Source: DASUPK01 sp963801055 (GTDB taxonomy: Bacteria; Actinomycetota; Thermoleophilia; Solirubrobacterales; 70-9). Taken from it: 64,000 nucleotides of DNA. The DNA lies in the NCBI GenBank assembly GCA_963801055.1, contig CAWDDE010000001.1:930001-994000 (forward strand), written 5' to 3'. Position numbers and translations under genes: made by a program. The stretch's first letter is position 1. Each line of letters begins with the position of its first letter. A model generated the notes under the pieces. The model did no database searches and was not told where the DNA came from. It saw only the letters and a list, made by a program, of their open reading frames with translations. Below are positions 51,032-60,030 of the stretch, in pieces.

Positions 51032-51874
51032 ATGCACCGAAAGGCTCTGACCGCGCTGGTCGCAGCTGCCGCGATCTCTGCCATCGCCATCGCACCATCG
51101 GCCGCCTCGGCCTGGGCGCCGGCCGACCAGGCGACCGTCCATCCAGGGGTTCAGGTCTTCACGGAAGGTGCGCAGTGCACCGCGAACTTCGTCTACCAGG
51201 ATGCCTCGAACACCTATCTCGGGCAGGCGGCGCACTGCTCGGGCACCGGCGCCGCCACCGACACGAACGGCTGCGACTCGGAGTCGCTGCCGATCGGGAC
51301 GCCGGTGGACGTCACCGGGGCAGATCACCCGGGCGTGCTCGCCTACAACTCGTGGCTCACCATGCAGTCGAGGGGTGAGACCGACGAGAACACCTGCGCG
51401 TTCAACGACCTCGCCCTGATCCGGGTCGATCCGGCTGACGTGGCGAAGGTGAACCCGTCGGTGCCCCAGCTCGGCGGACCCACCGGGGTGGGCGCCTGGG
51501 GCGCCTCGGGCTCGACCGTCTACAGCTACGGCAACTCCGAGCTGCGCGGCGGCGTCACCGCACTCAGCCCGAAGCAGGGAGTGGTCGTTCAGAACACCGG
51601 AGGCGGCTGGAGCCACGACGTCTATACGGCGACGCCCGGGATCCCGGGTGACTCCGGCAGCGGCTTCTTGAACGCGAGCGGCGGCGCGATCGGCGTGCTC
51701 AGCACGGTGCAGCTCGCACCGCTGGCTGGCTCGAACGGCGTCGGCGACCTCCCCAGCGAGATCGCCTACATGCATGCCAACGCTCCCGGATTCGCCGGGG
51801 TCGACCTGGTGCCGGGAACCGAGCCGTTCGACGGGAATGTCGCCCAGGCCGTCCTCAAGGGAATCGGCCTCTAG
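51032..51874 (+). CDS. Secreted chymotrypsin-like serine protease
   Basis: 280 residues. Signal peptide KALTALVAAAAISAIAIAPS then AASA. Catalytic triad: His in YLGQAAHCSGTGAATD, Asp in NTCAFNDLALIRVDP, Ser in GIPGDSGSGFLNASGG. The cysteine pairs QCTANF/AAHCSG and NGCDSE/NTCAFND suggest two disulfides. GGAAGGGGACC before the ATG is a good ribosome binding site. The spacing matches exported trypsin-like proteases of actinobacteria. A strong terminator follows. Confidence 0.88.
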   Translation: MHRKALTALVAAAAISAIAIAPSAASAWAPADQATVHPGVQVFTEGAQCTANFVYQDASNTYLGQAAHCSGTGAATDTNGCDSESLPIGTPVDVTGADHPGVLAYNSWLTMQSRGETDENTCAFNDLALIRVDPADVAKVNPSVPQLGGPTGVGAWGASGSTVYSYGNSELRGGVTALSPKQGVVVQNTGGGWSHDVYTATPGIPGDSGSGFLNASGGAIGVLSTVQLAPLAGSNGVGDLPSEIAYMHANAPGFAGVDLVPGTEPFDGNVAQAVLKGIGL

Positions 51875-51904
51875 GGCATTGCAGCTACCTCGATAGAAGG
51901 CTGG

Positions 51905-51940
51905 AGAGGCCGGGTCCCCGAGGGCCCGGCCTCTTCATTT
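51905..51940 (+). terminator. Rho-independent terminator after the protease gene
   Basis: Stem AGAGGCCGGG (51905-51914) / CCCGGCCTCT (51925-51934), loop TCCCCGAGGG, followed by TCATTT. It lies 31 bp past the protease stop and between two convergent genes. Confidence 0.75.
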
Positions 51941-51942
51941 CC

Positions 51943-52809
51943 TCAGCCTGAAGCCGACTCGAGCTCCGCGAGCTCGTCCTGGGAGAGCCGCAGCGAGGCC
52001 GCGCCGAGGTTCTGCTCGAGGTGCTCGACGGATGAGGTGCCCGGGATCGGCAGGATGACGGGCGAGTGCGCCAGAAGCCAGGCGAGCGCAACCTGCGCCG
52101 GCGTTGCGTCGTGCCGCGATGCGATCCGGTCCACGGGACCGCCCGGCTGGGCGAGATGGCCTGACTCGATCGGGGCCCACGGGAAGAAGGCAATCCCAAG
52201 CTCCTCGCAGCGATCGAGCACATCCTGCGAGGAGCGATCGATGAGGCTGAACCTGTTCTGGACCGAGACGACCTCAACGATCTCGCGGGCGGTCTCGAGC
52301 TGGTCCAGAGAGACGTTGGAGACGCCGATGTGGCGAATCTTGCCCTCCGCCTGGAGCTCCTTGAGCGCACCGATCGAAATCTCGTACGGCACCTTCGGAT
52401 CGGGGCGGTGGTCTTGGTAGAGCTCGATGGTGTCGAGCCGCAACCGTCGGAGCGAGCCCTCGCAGGCCTCCCTCAGGTGCTCGGGGCGGCCATCGGCGGG
52501 CCAGCCCCGGCCCGGGCCGGTCCGAACCAGCCCGCCCTTGGTGGCGATCAGCAGATCCTCCGGATAGGGATAGAGGGCCTCTGCAATCAGCTCCTCGCTG
52601 ACGTTCGGCCCGTACGAGTCGGCGGTGTCGATCAGGTTGACGCCGAGCTCCACTGCTCGCCGCAGGACGGCGATGGCGCCGTCGTGATCGGGCGGGGGCC
52701 CCCAGATTCCCGGCCCGGTGATCCGCATCGCTCCGAAGCCGAATCGGCGAACCGTCCGCTCGCCGATTGCGATCGTGCCGACGGCGTCATCGGTAAGTGC
52801 GGGAGCCAC
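51943..52809 (-). CDS. Aldo/keto reductase
   Basis: 288-residue NADPH-dependent TIM-barrel oxidoreductase. RRFGFGAMRITGPGIWGPPP, then catalytic Asp and Tyr in NLIDTADSYGPNVSEELIAE, Lys in DLLIATKGGLVRTGPG, and His in IELYQDHRPDPKVPYE. The cofactor end is ILPIPGTSSVEHLEQNLGAA. Its layout is like the AKR subgroup typified by YdbC/IolS. The substrate is unknown. The GTG/ATG start at 52809 has no strong ribosome binding site. Confidence 0.9.
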   Translation of the reverse strand: MAPALTDDAVGTIAIGERTVRRFGFGAMRITGPGIWGPPPDHDGAIAVLRRAVELGVNLIDTADSYGPNVSEELIAEALYPYPEDLLIATKGGLVRTGPGRGWPADGRPEHLREACEGSLRRLRLDTIELYQDHRPDPKVPYEISIGALKELQAEGKIRHIGVSNVSLDQLETAREIVEVVSVQNRFSLIDRSSQDVLDRCEELGIAFFPWAPIESGHLAQPGGPVDRIASRHDATPAQVALAWLLAHSPVILPIPGTSSVEHLEQNLGAASLRLSQDELAELESASG

Positions 52810-52840
52810 CGGGTGACCTTAGCGACGGGCAGCCGCCGGC

Positions 52841-53257
52841 TCAGGCGGCGCGGTCGAGCGCCTCGTTGAGGAGCTCGTCGGCGCGCTCGTTATCGCCACG
52901 CCTCACGTGGCGAATCGACCAACTGCCGAGATCGCGCAGCGCCTCTGTCACCTCGGCGTGCAGCGGACGGAGGTGCTCCTGCTTGACCTTCCACTTGCCG
53001 CGAACCTGCTCCACGATCAGCATCGAGTCCCCGACGAATTCGACCTCGTTCGCCCCGACCTGCTTGGCGAGATCGATGCCGAGCAGTAGCGCGCGGTACT
53101 CGGCCACGTTGTTGGTGGCCTCGCCGATCGTCAACGCGCGCTCGGCCAGCACCGCTCCGGAGGGATCGGTGACGACGGCTGCGATCGCGGCCGGGCCCGG
53201 GTTCCCGCGCGAGCCCCCGTCGACGTTGACGATCACCCTCTTGGCCACGTGCGGCAA
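52841..53257 (-). CDS. Ribonuclease H type I-like protein
   Basis: 138 residues with the RNase HI catalytic carboxylates: the first Asp in VNVDGGSRGNPGPAAIAAV, Glu in ATNNVAEYRALLLGIDLA, Asp in VEFVGDSMLIVEQVRGKWK and the last Asp in VRRGDNERADELLNEAL. It cleaves RNA in RNA-DNA hybrids. The short form without a basic extension is the type common in actinobacteria and archaea. It starts 18 bp downstream of the EF-G-like gene's stop side; on the same strand as its neighbours. Confidence 0.9.
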   Translation of the reverse strand: MPHVAKRVIVNVDGGSRGNPGPAAIAAVVTDPSGAVLAERALTIGEATNNVAEYRALLLGIDLAKQVGANEVEFVGDSMLIVEQVRGKWKVKQEHLRPLHAEVTEALRDLGSWSIRHVRRGDNERADELLNEALDRAA

Positions 53258-53274
53258 GCTACCTGCCGCAACCG

Positions 53275-55362
53275 TTAGGCCCGGACTTCCTCCTCGGCGC
53301 GGGCCTCCGAGATCACCTTCTGGGCCAGGTGCGAGGGGATCTCCTCGTGCCGAGCGAACTCCATCGTGTAGTCGCCGCGACCGCCGGTGATCTGCCGCAG
53401 GTCGCGCGGATAGTCGAGCACCTCGGCCATCGGCACCTCGGCCTTGATCTCCGTCGCGGAGCCCTTGGCCTCCATGCCGAGCGGCCGTCCGCGCCGCGAG
53501 TTGAGATCGCCTACCACGTCGCCGACCACGTCCTCGGGCACCGTGACCGTGACCAGCATGATCGGCTCGAGCAGCACCGGTTCGGCCTCCTCCATCGCCT
53601 GCTTGAAGGCCATCGAGCCGGCGATCTTGAATGCCATCTCCGATGAGTCGACCGAGTGGTGTGAGCCGTCGTAGAGGGTGACCCGCACGTCCTTCACCGG
53701 GTAGCCGGCGAGGGTGCCGTGCTGCATCGCCTCGGCGATCCCCTTCTCAACGGCCGGGATGAACCCCTTGGGGATAACCCCGCCCTTGATCGCGTCAATG
53801 AAGTCCAGCCCAGTGCCGGGCTCGGCCGGCTCGAGCTCGATGTGGGCGTCCCCGAACTGGCCGCGCCCGCCGGTCTGTTTCTTGTAGCGCCCGTGCGCCT
53901 TGGCCGCCTTGCGGATCGACTCCAGATAGGGAACGCGCGGCGGGTGTAGGTTGATCTCGGCGCCGAAGCGCTCCTTCATCCGATCAGTGATCACCTCGAC
54001 GTGGATCTGGGTGAGCCCCGCAATGATCTGCTCGCCGGTCTGCTGGTCGCGGTGGACGTCGAGGGTCGGGTCCTCCTCCTCGAGCCTCCGGATCGCGCTC
54101 GCCGCCTTCTCCTCGTCGCCCTTGGTCTTCGGCTCGAAGGCGAAGGCCATCACCGGCGCCGGCAGGTCGAGCGGCGGGAAGGAGATCCTCGTGTCCTTAC
54201 CCGCCAGGACGTCGCCGGCACGGGTCTCCTTCAGCTTCGCCACCGCGCCGATGTCGCCGGCTCCGAGTTCCGAGACCTGTTCGTGCTCCTTGCCGTGGGA
54301 GACGAGCAGCTGGCCGATCCGCTCCTTGGCACGGCGGGTCACGTTGGTGACTTGTGAGTCCCCCCTCAGAACGCCCGAGTAGACGCGGAAGAGGTTGAGG
54401 CGCCCGGCGTAGGGGTCGGCGAGAGTCTTGAAGACGTAGGCGATCAGCTCACCATCCTCATCGGGTGCGATCCCGATGTCCTCGCCCTCTCCACCGACGG
54501 CCGTGATCGCGCCACGCATCGCGGGCGAGGGCAGGTCCTCGACCAGAGCCTCCAGCAGCCGGGTCGTCCCCAGGTTCTTAGTCGCGACCCCGCAAGCGAC
54601 CGGGAAGATCTTGCCGTCGGTCACCCCCCGCTTCAGCACCGTGACGATCTCGTCGTGGTCGATCTCCTCCCCCTCGAGGTAGCGCTCCATGAGCTCGTCG
54701 GAGTTCTCAGCCACCTCGTCCATCAGCTTCTCGCGGTATTCCTGCGCCTGCGCCTGGAGCTCCTCAGGGATCTCCTGGGGCCCGGGCGCCCCCCTCCCCT
54801 CTCCCTGCGCGACGAACGCCTTCATGTCGATCAGGTCGATCACGCCACGCACCTCGTGCTCCAAGCCGATCGGGATCTCCGTTGCGACGACGTGGTTGCC
54901 GAAGGCGCTCTGGAGCGACTCCAGGGCCCGGAAGAAATCGGCCCGCTCGCGGTCGAGCATGTTGACGAAGACGAGGCGGGCAAGGCCTTCGCGGTCCGCC
55001 CGCTGCCAGAGCCTCTCGGTGTGGACCTCGACGCCCATCACCGCGTTCACCACGACCACCGCGGCGTCGACCACCCGAAGCGCCGCAATCGTGTCGGCGA
55101 TGAAGCTCGGTTCCCCGGGCGTGTCGATCAGGTTGATCTTGCGCCCGTCGTGCTCAAACGAGGCGACCGCGGCGCCGATCGACATCTCCCGCTCGTGCTC
55201 GTCCCCCTCGAAGTCGGAGACGGTGGTGCCGTCCTCGACACGGCCGAGGCGGTTGATGACACCGGCCTCGAAGAGCAACGCTTCGTTCAGCGACGTCTTG
55301 CCGCTGCCGCGATGACCAATCAAAGCGACGTTCCGGATTCGGTCTGCGGCCTTGTGAGGCAT
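53275..55362 (-). CDS. EF-G-like translational GTPase (EF-G2 type)
   Basis: 695 residues. G1 NVALIGHRGSGKTSLNEALL, G3 INLIDTPGEPSFIADTI, and an altered G4 VFVNMLDRERADFF (NMLD instead of NKMD). Domains II to V follow in order (AYVFKTLADPYAGRLNLFRV; KKQTGGRGQFGDAHIELEPA; SMAFKQAMEEAEPVLLEPIM; HEEIPSHLAQKVI). The first effector region differs from canonical FusA, and the gene is not next to rpsL/rpsG or tuf. It is therefore the EF-G2 paralogue, whose role in translation is not settled. Confidence 0.9.
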   Translation of the reverse strand: MPHKAADRIRNVALIGHRGSGKTSLNEALLFEAGVINRLGRVEDGTTVSDFEGDEHEREMSIGAAVASFEHDGRKINLIDTPGEPSFIADTIAALRVVDAAVVVVNAVMGVEVHTERLWQRADREGLARLVFVNMLDRERADFFRALESLQSAFGNHVVATEIPIGLEHEVRGVIDLIDMKAFVAQGEGRGAPGPQEIPEELQAQAQEYREKLMDEVAENSDELMERYLEGEEIDHDEIVTVLKRGVTDGKIFPVACGVATKNLGTTRLLEALVEDLPSPAMRGAITAVGGEGEDIGIAPDEDGELIAYVFKTLADPYAGRLNLFRVYSGVLRGDSQVTNVTRRAKERIGQLLVSHGKEHEQVSELGAGDIGAVAKLKETRAGDVLAGKDTRISFPPLDLPAPVMAFAFEPKTKGDEEKAASAIRRLEEEDPTLDVHRDQQTGEQIIAGLTQIHVEVITDRMKERFGAEINLHPPRVPYLESIRKAAKAHGRYKKQTGGRGQFGDAHIELEPAEPGTGLDFIDAIKGGVIPKGFIPAVEKGIAEAMQHGTLAGYPVKDVRVTLYDGSHHSVDSSEMAFKIAGSMAFKQAMEEAEPVLLEPIMLVTVTVPEDVVGDVVGDLNSRRGRPLGMEAKGSATEIKAEVPMAEVLDYPRDLRQITGGRGDYTMEFARHEEIPSHLAQKVISEARAEEEVRA

Positions 55363-55447
55363 TGGGCACGGACCCTATATGCATCGCCTGCGGTTGCCAA
55401 GGCGCCGCTCCGGCGGCCCTAGGCGCGCCTAACTCGCGCTCTTGGGC

Positions 55448-56374
55448 TCAAGCGCGAGGATGACTCCGAGCGTATTGGCGTTGCAACCAGGATGGCTCGA
55501 CTTGGGTGTAAATCTGCGTCGTGGACAGACTGGAGTGGCCGAGCAGCTCCTGGATCGTCCGCAGGTCCGCCCCGCCCTCGAGCAGATGCGTCGCGAAGGA
55601 GTGGCGCAGGGCGTGGGGCGAGACCCCGCCGGCGATGGCCGCCTCGCGCACCCAGCGTTGAAGGCGGCGCCGGACGTCGGAGGGATGTAGACGCCTGCCA
55701 CTCTTCGAGACCAGCAGCGCTTCCTCGCCGTCCGCGCCGACGAGCGCGCGGCGGCCACGCTCGAGGTAGCGGCTGAGTGCCGCCTGGGCGGGTTCTCCCA
55801 TTGGGACGAGTCGCGTCTTACCGCCCTTGCCCTCGACGCGTAGACGCTCCCCCTCGAAGTCGGGGGCGTCGGTGTTGAGGTTGACGACCTCCTCGGCGCG
55901 CAGGCCACAGGAGTAGGCGAGCTCGAGCATTGCTCGATCGCGCAGCTCGAGTGGGGTGCGGGTCGGGATGCGGTCGAGCAGAGTCTGCATCTCGTCGCGG
56001 CTGAGGACGCGAGGAAGCTTGCGGCCCCGCTTGGGAGTGGCGACCAGATCGGCGGGATTCGCGCCCACCACCCCGGCGCGCACGAGCGCCCCGTAGAAGG
56101 AGCGGATCGCGGCCAGCTTGCGCGCGACCCCCGCCTTCGAAATGCCCCGGTCGGAGAGCTGCGCCGCAAATCGCCTCAAATCGCGGTGCCCGAGCGCGTC
56201 GGGCGCCCTGCGACTCGCGCTCGCCCACTCGGCGAGCTGCCCGACGTCGTTCGCGTACGCGCGGCGGGTCGACTCCGCGGCCGCGCGGACCGCCAGGTCG
56301 CGGTCGAAGATGCGCAGGGCCTCGCGCCACGGCTCGCTCAGAGCGGGCTCTCGGATCGCCTCGCGCATGTACAT
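55448..56374 (-). CDS. xerD: Tyrosine recombinase XerC/XerD-like
   Basis: 308 residues. The core-binding SAM-like domain is RIFDRDLAVRAAAESTRRAY to AVARKLAAIRSFYGALVRAG. The catalytic residues are Arg in LAYSCGLRAEEVVNLNTD, Lys in GKGGKTRLVPMGEPAQ, HxxR in SPHALRHSFATHLLEGGADL, the second His in TIQELLGHSSLSTTQIYTQV and Tyr in QIYTQVE. All are intact, so it should resolve chromosome dimers at dif or serve as an integrase. The last 20 residues (EPSWLQRQYARSHPRA) are slightly atypical. Whether XerC or XerD cannot be told from one copy. Confidence 0.88.
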   Translation of the reverse strand: MYMREAIREPALSEPWREALRIFDRDLAVRAAAESTRRAYANDVGQLAEWASASRRAPDALGHRDLRRFAAQLSDRGISKAGVARKLAAIRSFYGALVRAGVVGANPADLVATPKRGRKLPRVLSRDEMQTLLDRIPTRTPLELRDRAMLELAYSCGLRAEEVVNLNTDAPDFEGERLRVEGKGGKTRLVPMGEPAQAALSRYLERGRRALVGADGEEALLVSKSGRRLHPSDVRRRLQRWVREAAIAGGVSPHALRHSFATHLLEGGADLRTIQELLGHSSLSTTQIYTQVEPSWLQRQYARSHPRA

Positions 56375-56404
56375 AACTTCGCCGCGAGGCAGGTCGCCCC
56401 TGCG

Positions 56405-57460
56405 TTACTGAACGTAAATCGCGTCCCCGTACTCGACGCGGTCGTAGAGCTCGATCACGTCCGGGATCGACATGCGGACGCAGCCGTGAGATGCGGCCGA
56501 CCCGAGCGAGCCGATGTCGCTGGTGCCGTGGATGCCCGCCCCGTCGGCAATCCCGATCCAGCGTGCCTGGAGGGGATTCGACGGGCCCGGCGGGATCACC
56601 TGGCCGGCCAGGCTGCCCGCCCAAGCGGAGTTGGGCACATGCCAGTAGGGGTTCACCTGCTTGTCGGTCACGTGGTAGAGGCCGGCGGGCGTCTCGAGGC
56701 CCTGCTGGCCGACGGCGATCGTGTAGCTCTTCTGCAATCGGAGGTGGTAGTAGAAGCGCAGGGTGTAGCTCGCTCGGTCGATGTCGATGTAGCGCGGGTA
56801 CGCCTGGGGGAGGTCCTTGGTCGTGACCTCGGGTTTCGTGGTCTTGACGAGCGCCTCAACGGGTTGATCGCGTCCGGGGGACTGAGCCGCCTGGTTGATC
56901 GCGTCCGTCATCGCCCGCTTCTCCACGGCACGGCCGGATTCCCCGGGTTGCTTCGCGAGCCTGGAGCCGTTTGGAACGACCGTCGCGTCGACGGGGTCCT
57001 GGTTGATGTCATCGGCGAGCTGGTTGACGAAGTCCTTGACGGCCGACTTGTCGTAGTCCACCCGCGGTTCGAGATTCGTGTCCACGTCGCCGCCGCTCGC
57101 GTAGCGGGAGACGCGATCGAAGATGCTGCCATCACGGCTGCGGTCGATCGCCTCCTGGACCATGCCGTCGACGTCGGCGTTCTCGTCGAGCCGCTTGGCG
57201 CTGAGGGTGTAGTCCTTGCCCTCGAAGGTGACCACGACCGGTTGCTGGAGTGGGGCGACCACCTCACGCTTGATGATCTTCCGGGCCGAGTCGGCGTCGC
57301 CCCCGCCGACATCGACGCCGCCGATCTTGACCCCAGGCGCGATCTGGTCCTTCTGGGAGTCGTCGTAGGCCCAGACGGCGACCGCCAAGAGCAGCAGCAT
57401 CGTGATCGCCGCCGCCACGGCGATCAGGACCTTGTGAGATCTGTTCAGCCTTGTGCGCAC
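56405..57460 (-). CDS. L,D-transpeptidase (YkuD domain) with VanW-type peptidoglycan-binding region
   Basis: 351 residues. A membrane anchor SHKVLIAVAAAITMLLLLAV is followed by the PG-binding part (IAPGVKIGGVDVGGGDADSA). The C-terminal YkuD catalytic domain is YIDIDRASYTLRFYYHLRLQ, GLETPAGLYHVTDKQVNPYW, GIHGTSDIGSLGSAASHGCV ending in RMSIPDVIELYD; the Cys of SHGCVRM is the nucleophile. It would make 3-3 cross-links in peptidoglycan outside the membrane. The divergent region to 57629 holds its promoter. Confidence 0.92.
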   Translation of the reverse strand: MRTRLNRSHKVLIAVAAAITMLLLLAVAVWAYDDSQKDQIAPGVKIGGVDVGGGDADSARKIIKREVVAPLQQPVVVTFEGKDYTLSAKRLDENADVDGMVQEAIDRSRDGSIFDRVSRYASGGDVDTNLEPRVDYDKSAVKDFVNQLADDINQDPVDATVVPNGSRLAKQPGESGRAVEKRAMTDAINQAAQSPGRDQPVEALVKTTKPEVTTKDLPQAYPRYIDIDRASYTLRFYYHLRLQKSYTIAVGQQGLETPAGLYHVTDKQVNPYWHVPNSAWAGSLAGQVIPPGPSNPLQARWIGIADGAGIHGTSDIGSLGSAASHGCVRMSIPDVIELYDRVEYGDAIYVQ

Positions 57461-57628
57461 TCGGACGTCGTCTTAGGTCAGCTTTCCCCTGCGACGGAAT
57501 TGTACTTTTCGCGTCCGCCGCGACATGTTTTGGCCAGGGCTCGCAACCGTATTTGCGGGTGATCGGCCCGGTTCCAAGGGCCGCTCTAGGATGCCCGAGG
57601 CCATGTCGCCAACCGTCACCGGGACCTG

Positions 57629-58342
57629 ATGAGGACGAAGGACCAGGTTCGCCGGGACGTCTGGAAGGCGATGGACCGCGAGGGCGTCTCGCGCTTTCCC
57701 GGCGCCGAGGGAAGGATCCCGAACTTCGCCGGCGCCAAGCTGGCGGCAGAGAAGCTCGCAGCCCATCGTGTCTGGAAGCGCGCCCAGGTGCTCAAGGTCA
57801 ATCCGGACTCGCCTCAGACCCAGGTCCGCCGGATCGCACTCGAGCAGGGCAAGACCCTGATCATGGCGGTGCCGCGGCTGCGTGACGTGCACCCGTTTCG
57901 GCTGCTCGAGCCGCGCAAGCTCTCGGCCAAGCAGCTGCGGGAGGCGGCGACGATCAAGGGGGCGATGCGCCACGGCCGCGTCATCGCCGACGAGGACCTG
58001 CCCGAGATCGACTTCGTGCTCTGCGGCTCGGTCGCCGTCAACCTGAGCGGCGCGCGCGTCGGCAAGGGCGGCGGCTTCTCGGACCTCGAGTACGGCCTGC
58101 TGATCGAGGCTGGCAAGATCGACGACCACACCACGGTTGCCACCACCGTTCACCCGATCCAGATGCTGCGCGAGCACCTGCAGACAACCGCCCACGACCT
58201 TCCGGTCGACCTGATTGCGACACCGCGCGCAGTGATCGAGGTCGAACGCCAGTACCAGCGCCCGCGCGGGATCCTCTGGGACCATCTCCAGCCGCCGCAG
58301 ATCCGCGAGATTCCGATTCTGGAGCGGATGGGGTACGCCTAA
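57629..58342 (+). CDS. 5-formyltetrahydrofolate cyclo-ligase family protein
   Basis: 237 residues. MRTKDQVRRDVWKAMDREGV and FVLCGSVAVNLSGARVGKGG, then GFSDLEYGLLIEAGKIDDHT with the Asp/Glu of the family, and VHPIQMLREHLQTTAHDLPV with DLIATPRAVIEVERQYQRP. This fits the 5-FTHF cyclo-ligase fold, but in the longer MTHFSD-like variant found in archaea and actinobacteria. It may therefore act on another folate or be a related kinase-like protein. It lies at the edge of the decayed mobile zone. Confidence 0.75.
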   Translation: MRTKDQVRRDVWKAMDREGVSRFPGAEGRIPNFAGAKLAAEKLAAHRVWKRAQVLKVNPDSPQTQVRRIALEQGKTLIMAVPRLRDVHPFRLLEPRKLSAKQLREAATIKGAMRHGRVIADEDLPEIDFVLCGSVAVNLSGARVGKGGGFSDLEYGLLIEAGKIDDHTTVATTVHPIQMLREHLQTTAHDLPVDLIATPRAVIEVERQYQRPRGILWDHLQPPQIREIPILERMGYA

Positions 58343-58350
58343 ACGGCTTG

Positions 58351-58560
58351 CCTATGCGGTTTCGGGCTTCTCGGGGCCGACTTGTGCGCCAGTGTGTGCG
58401 CCAGTCAGACTGCTGTCGTGCACGCCGTCGGCGCTCCGAGCCGCCTCGGCACACTGCCGCCGGGCCTGCCAGGTAGGAGTCGAGCAGGGAGGCGGCCTCC
58501 TCCCTCGGAGCCTGGCATCAGCTGGCCGTAGCGGTCCAGGGTGACGCTGAGTTCCTAAAC
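58351..58560 (-). pseudogene. Integrase C-terminal remnant
   Basis: The minus strand reads ELSVTLDRYGQLMPGSE, nearly the same as ISITLDRYGHLMPGNE of the integrase at 60031. After frame changes it continues AASLLDSYLA, then RQCAEAARSADGV and SLTGAHTGAQVGPEKPETA followed by TAG at 58351-58353. At least two shifts and no upstream catalytic part: a decayed tyrosine integrase tail. It fills most of the gap between the cyclo-ligase and the next gene. Confidence 0.6.
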
Positions 58561-58618
58561 CACACCCACACTATTCGAGCCACCACGCGGCTGCACCTGG
58601 TGGGGCGCGACCGAACTA

Positions 58619-58996
58619 TCAGAACGTGATCGTGCCCGACCGCGCGGACTGGCAGACCTTCTGGCCGTTGTCGTACGTCTTCGACTTCGCCTTGGCGTAG
58701 TAGGTGCCTTTCTTCACCTGGCCGCTCGGGAGGGAGATCGAGAACTTCCCGTCGCTGTTCGTGCCGTCCTTGCCCAGGGTCTGCTTGTTACCGCTGTGCA
58801 TGCGGATCAACTTCACTGTGCGGCCTTTCGTGCACTTGCTGGTTGCGGAGACGATCTTGCCCGAGAACTTGCCGGAGCTCTGCGTTAGCGTGAACTGCAC
58901 AAAGGCGGTGGGGTATTTGGTCGTGCCCGCGTAGGCCTCTCCCACGCCTGCTGCGAGCAGGCCGGCCGCGAGCATCGCGACTATCCACCTCTTCAT
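58619..58996 (-). CDS. Small secreted protein, bacterial-Ig-like
   Basis: 125 residues from ATG at 58996, with AAGGAGG six bases upstream (strong ribosome binding site). Signal peptide MKRWIVAMLAAGLLAAGVGE then AYAG. The mature domain is beta-rich: VQFTLTQSSGKFSGKIVSAT, KCTKGRTVKLIRMHSGNKQT, GKFSISLPSGQVKKGTYYAK and one disulfide pair (SKCTKG / KVCQSARS). This resembles small exported proteins of the secreted-orphan type; function unknown. The ATG at 59017 adds seven residues. Confidence 0.65.
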   Translation of the reverse strand: MKRWIVAMLAAGLLAAGVGEAYAGTTKYPTAFVQFTLTQSSGKFSGKIVSATSKCTKGRTVKLIRMHSGNKQTLGKDGTNSDGKFSISLPSGQVKKGTYYAKAKSKTYDNGQKVCQSARSGTITF

Positions 58997-59129
58997 GTTG
59001 AACCTCCTTGCCGGCATTGGTGGGTAGGGCTGATCGGCGCTCAGCCGAACAAGTGACTGCCCCTCGGATTCCCTCGCGAGCCTACTAGATCTGTGCCCCA
59101 GCTCTGTGTGTCGCTCCTGGCTACAGCAA

Positions 59130-59166
59130 AGAAAGGGCCGGAACCCGTGAAGGCCCGGCCCTTTCC
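59130..59166 (-). terminator. Rho-independent terminator
   Basis: Perfect 10-bp stem AAAGGGCCGG (59132-59141) / CCGGCCCTTT (59155-59164). On the minus strand it is followed by CTTTG, and it lies just past the end of the broken secreted-protein gene at 59194. The plus strand reads TTTCC, so it may work both ways. Confidence 0.7.
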
Positions 59167-59193
59167 GGTACTAGCGGCTCAACGGCCTACGGC

Positions 59194-59734
59194 TTACGGG
59201 CCGGTGATCGTGATGAACGCCCGTCGAAGCCCGTCGAAGGTGAGCGTATACGTGAACTCGAGAGCGTGATTGCCCCCGGACATCGACTGGCGTCCAGTTG
59301 CGGGTTCGGGCAGGTCGCGCGCCAGAATGCGCTCCGGCGTCACGGGGCCCGAGGTGAGCGACAGGCACCGTCAGCTTACCGTTCTTCGGCACGAGTGTGC
59401 CGGAGGTCGCTGCGCGTCTCGAAGTCGCCTGGTGCGCTTGATCGGGACGCGTTGCCGCCACCGTTGATGCAGTCGACGGTGGCCGTAGTAGGTCACGCTC
59501 AAATTCGCCGTCGCGTTCGCTGTTGCCGACTCCCGCGAGCTCGTACGAGGGCCACACGTGACCGTAGCCCGACTGACGTCAGACGGGTGCTCGGGTCCTT
59601 CCTGCGAAATGCGTACCGCGTCGGGGCGTTAGCTTGAGGTTCGGGATAACGGCCGAAGCCGCCGGAGCCATGAGTAGCAGCGCCGATACCGCCAGCGCCG
59701 CTGCGAGTATGCTCAGCCGTAAGGGCTTATGCAT
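59194..59734 (-). pseudogene. Broken secreted-protein gene
   Basis: It starts with an intact ribosome binding site (AAGGAGAGG) and signal peptide MHKPLRLSILAAALAVSALL through MAPAASAVIPNLKLT. The reading then breaks up over several frames. The end is again clear: ALEFTYTLTFDGLRRAFITI then TGP and stop at 59194-59196. The stretch NATANLSVTYYGH is visible between. At least two or three shifts separate start and end, so it is a pseudogene or badly affected by indels. Confidence 0.55.
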
Positions 59735-59770
59735 TTGCCTCTCCTTTTTCGGATTTCCCCCTGCCCCCCC

Positions 59771-59805
59771 TAAAGCGTTCAAAACCCGGTCCGGGTAACG
59801 CTTTA
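59771..59805. repeat. Perfect inverted repeat upstream of the broken secreted-protein gene
   Basis: TAAAGCGTT (59771-59779) pairs with AACGCTTTA (59797-59805), and inside it ACCCGG-T-CCGGGT forms a second palindrome; the left arm has a CAAA bulge. It lies 37 bp before the ATG at 59734, next to a run of C/G. This fits an operator or a leader hairpin. The rest of 59735-60030 shows no gene. Confidence 0.5.
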
Positions 59806-60030
59806 GCAGTGAGGCCGACCCTATTTCTTCCGGGCGCCCGCAGTCAATTGGGGAAATCGGGTATTTGCGGGTAAATCAAGGGTCGCCGCCTAGCCTCCCT
59901 CAACCTCAGCTTGACCCTGAAACCCGGCAACATTGAACGCCCGCAGGGCCGCCGCCAATGTGCAAGTGGATGGTTTGCCCCAGTAGACATGCTCCTGGCC
60001 GCCGCTGGCTTCCCCATGCAAAGCGGGCAC

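Noticed and set aside
50558..51775. 461-codon minus-strand frame through the tRNA genes and the protease
   Set aside because: It runs across two tRNA genes and antisense to the protease; only the last 55 codons have any start signal, and those are listed with low confidence.
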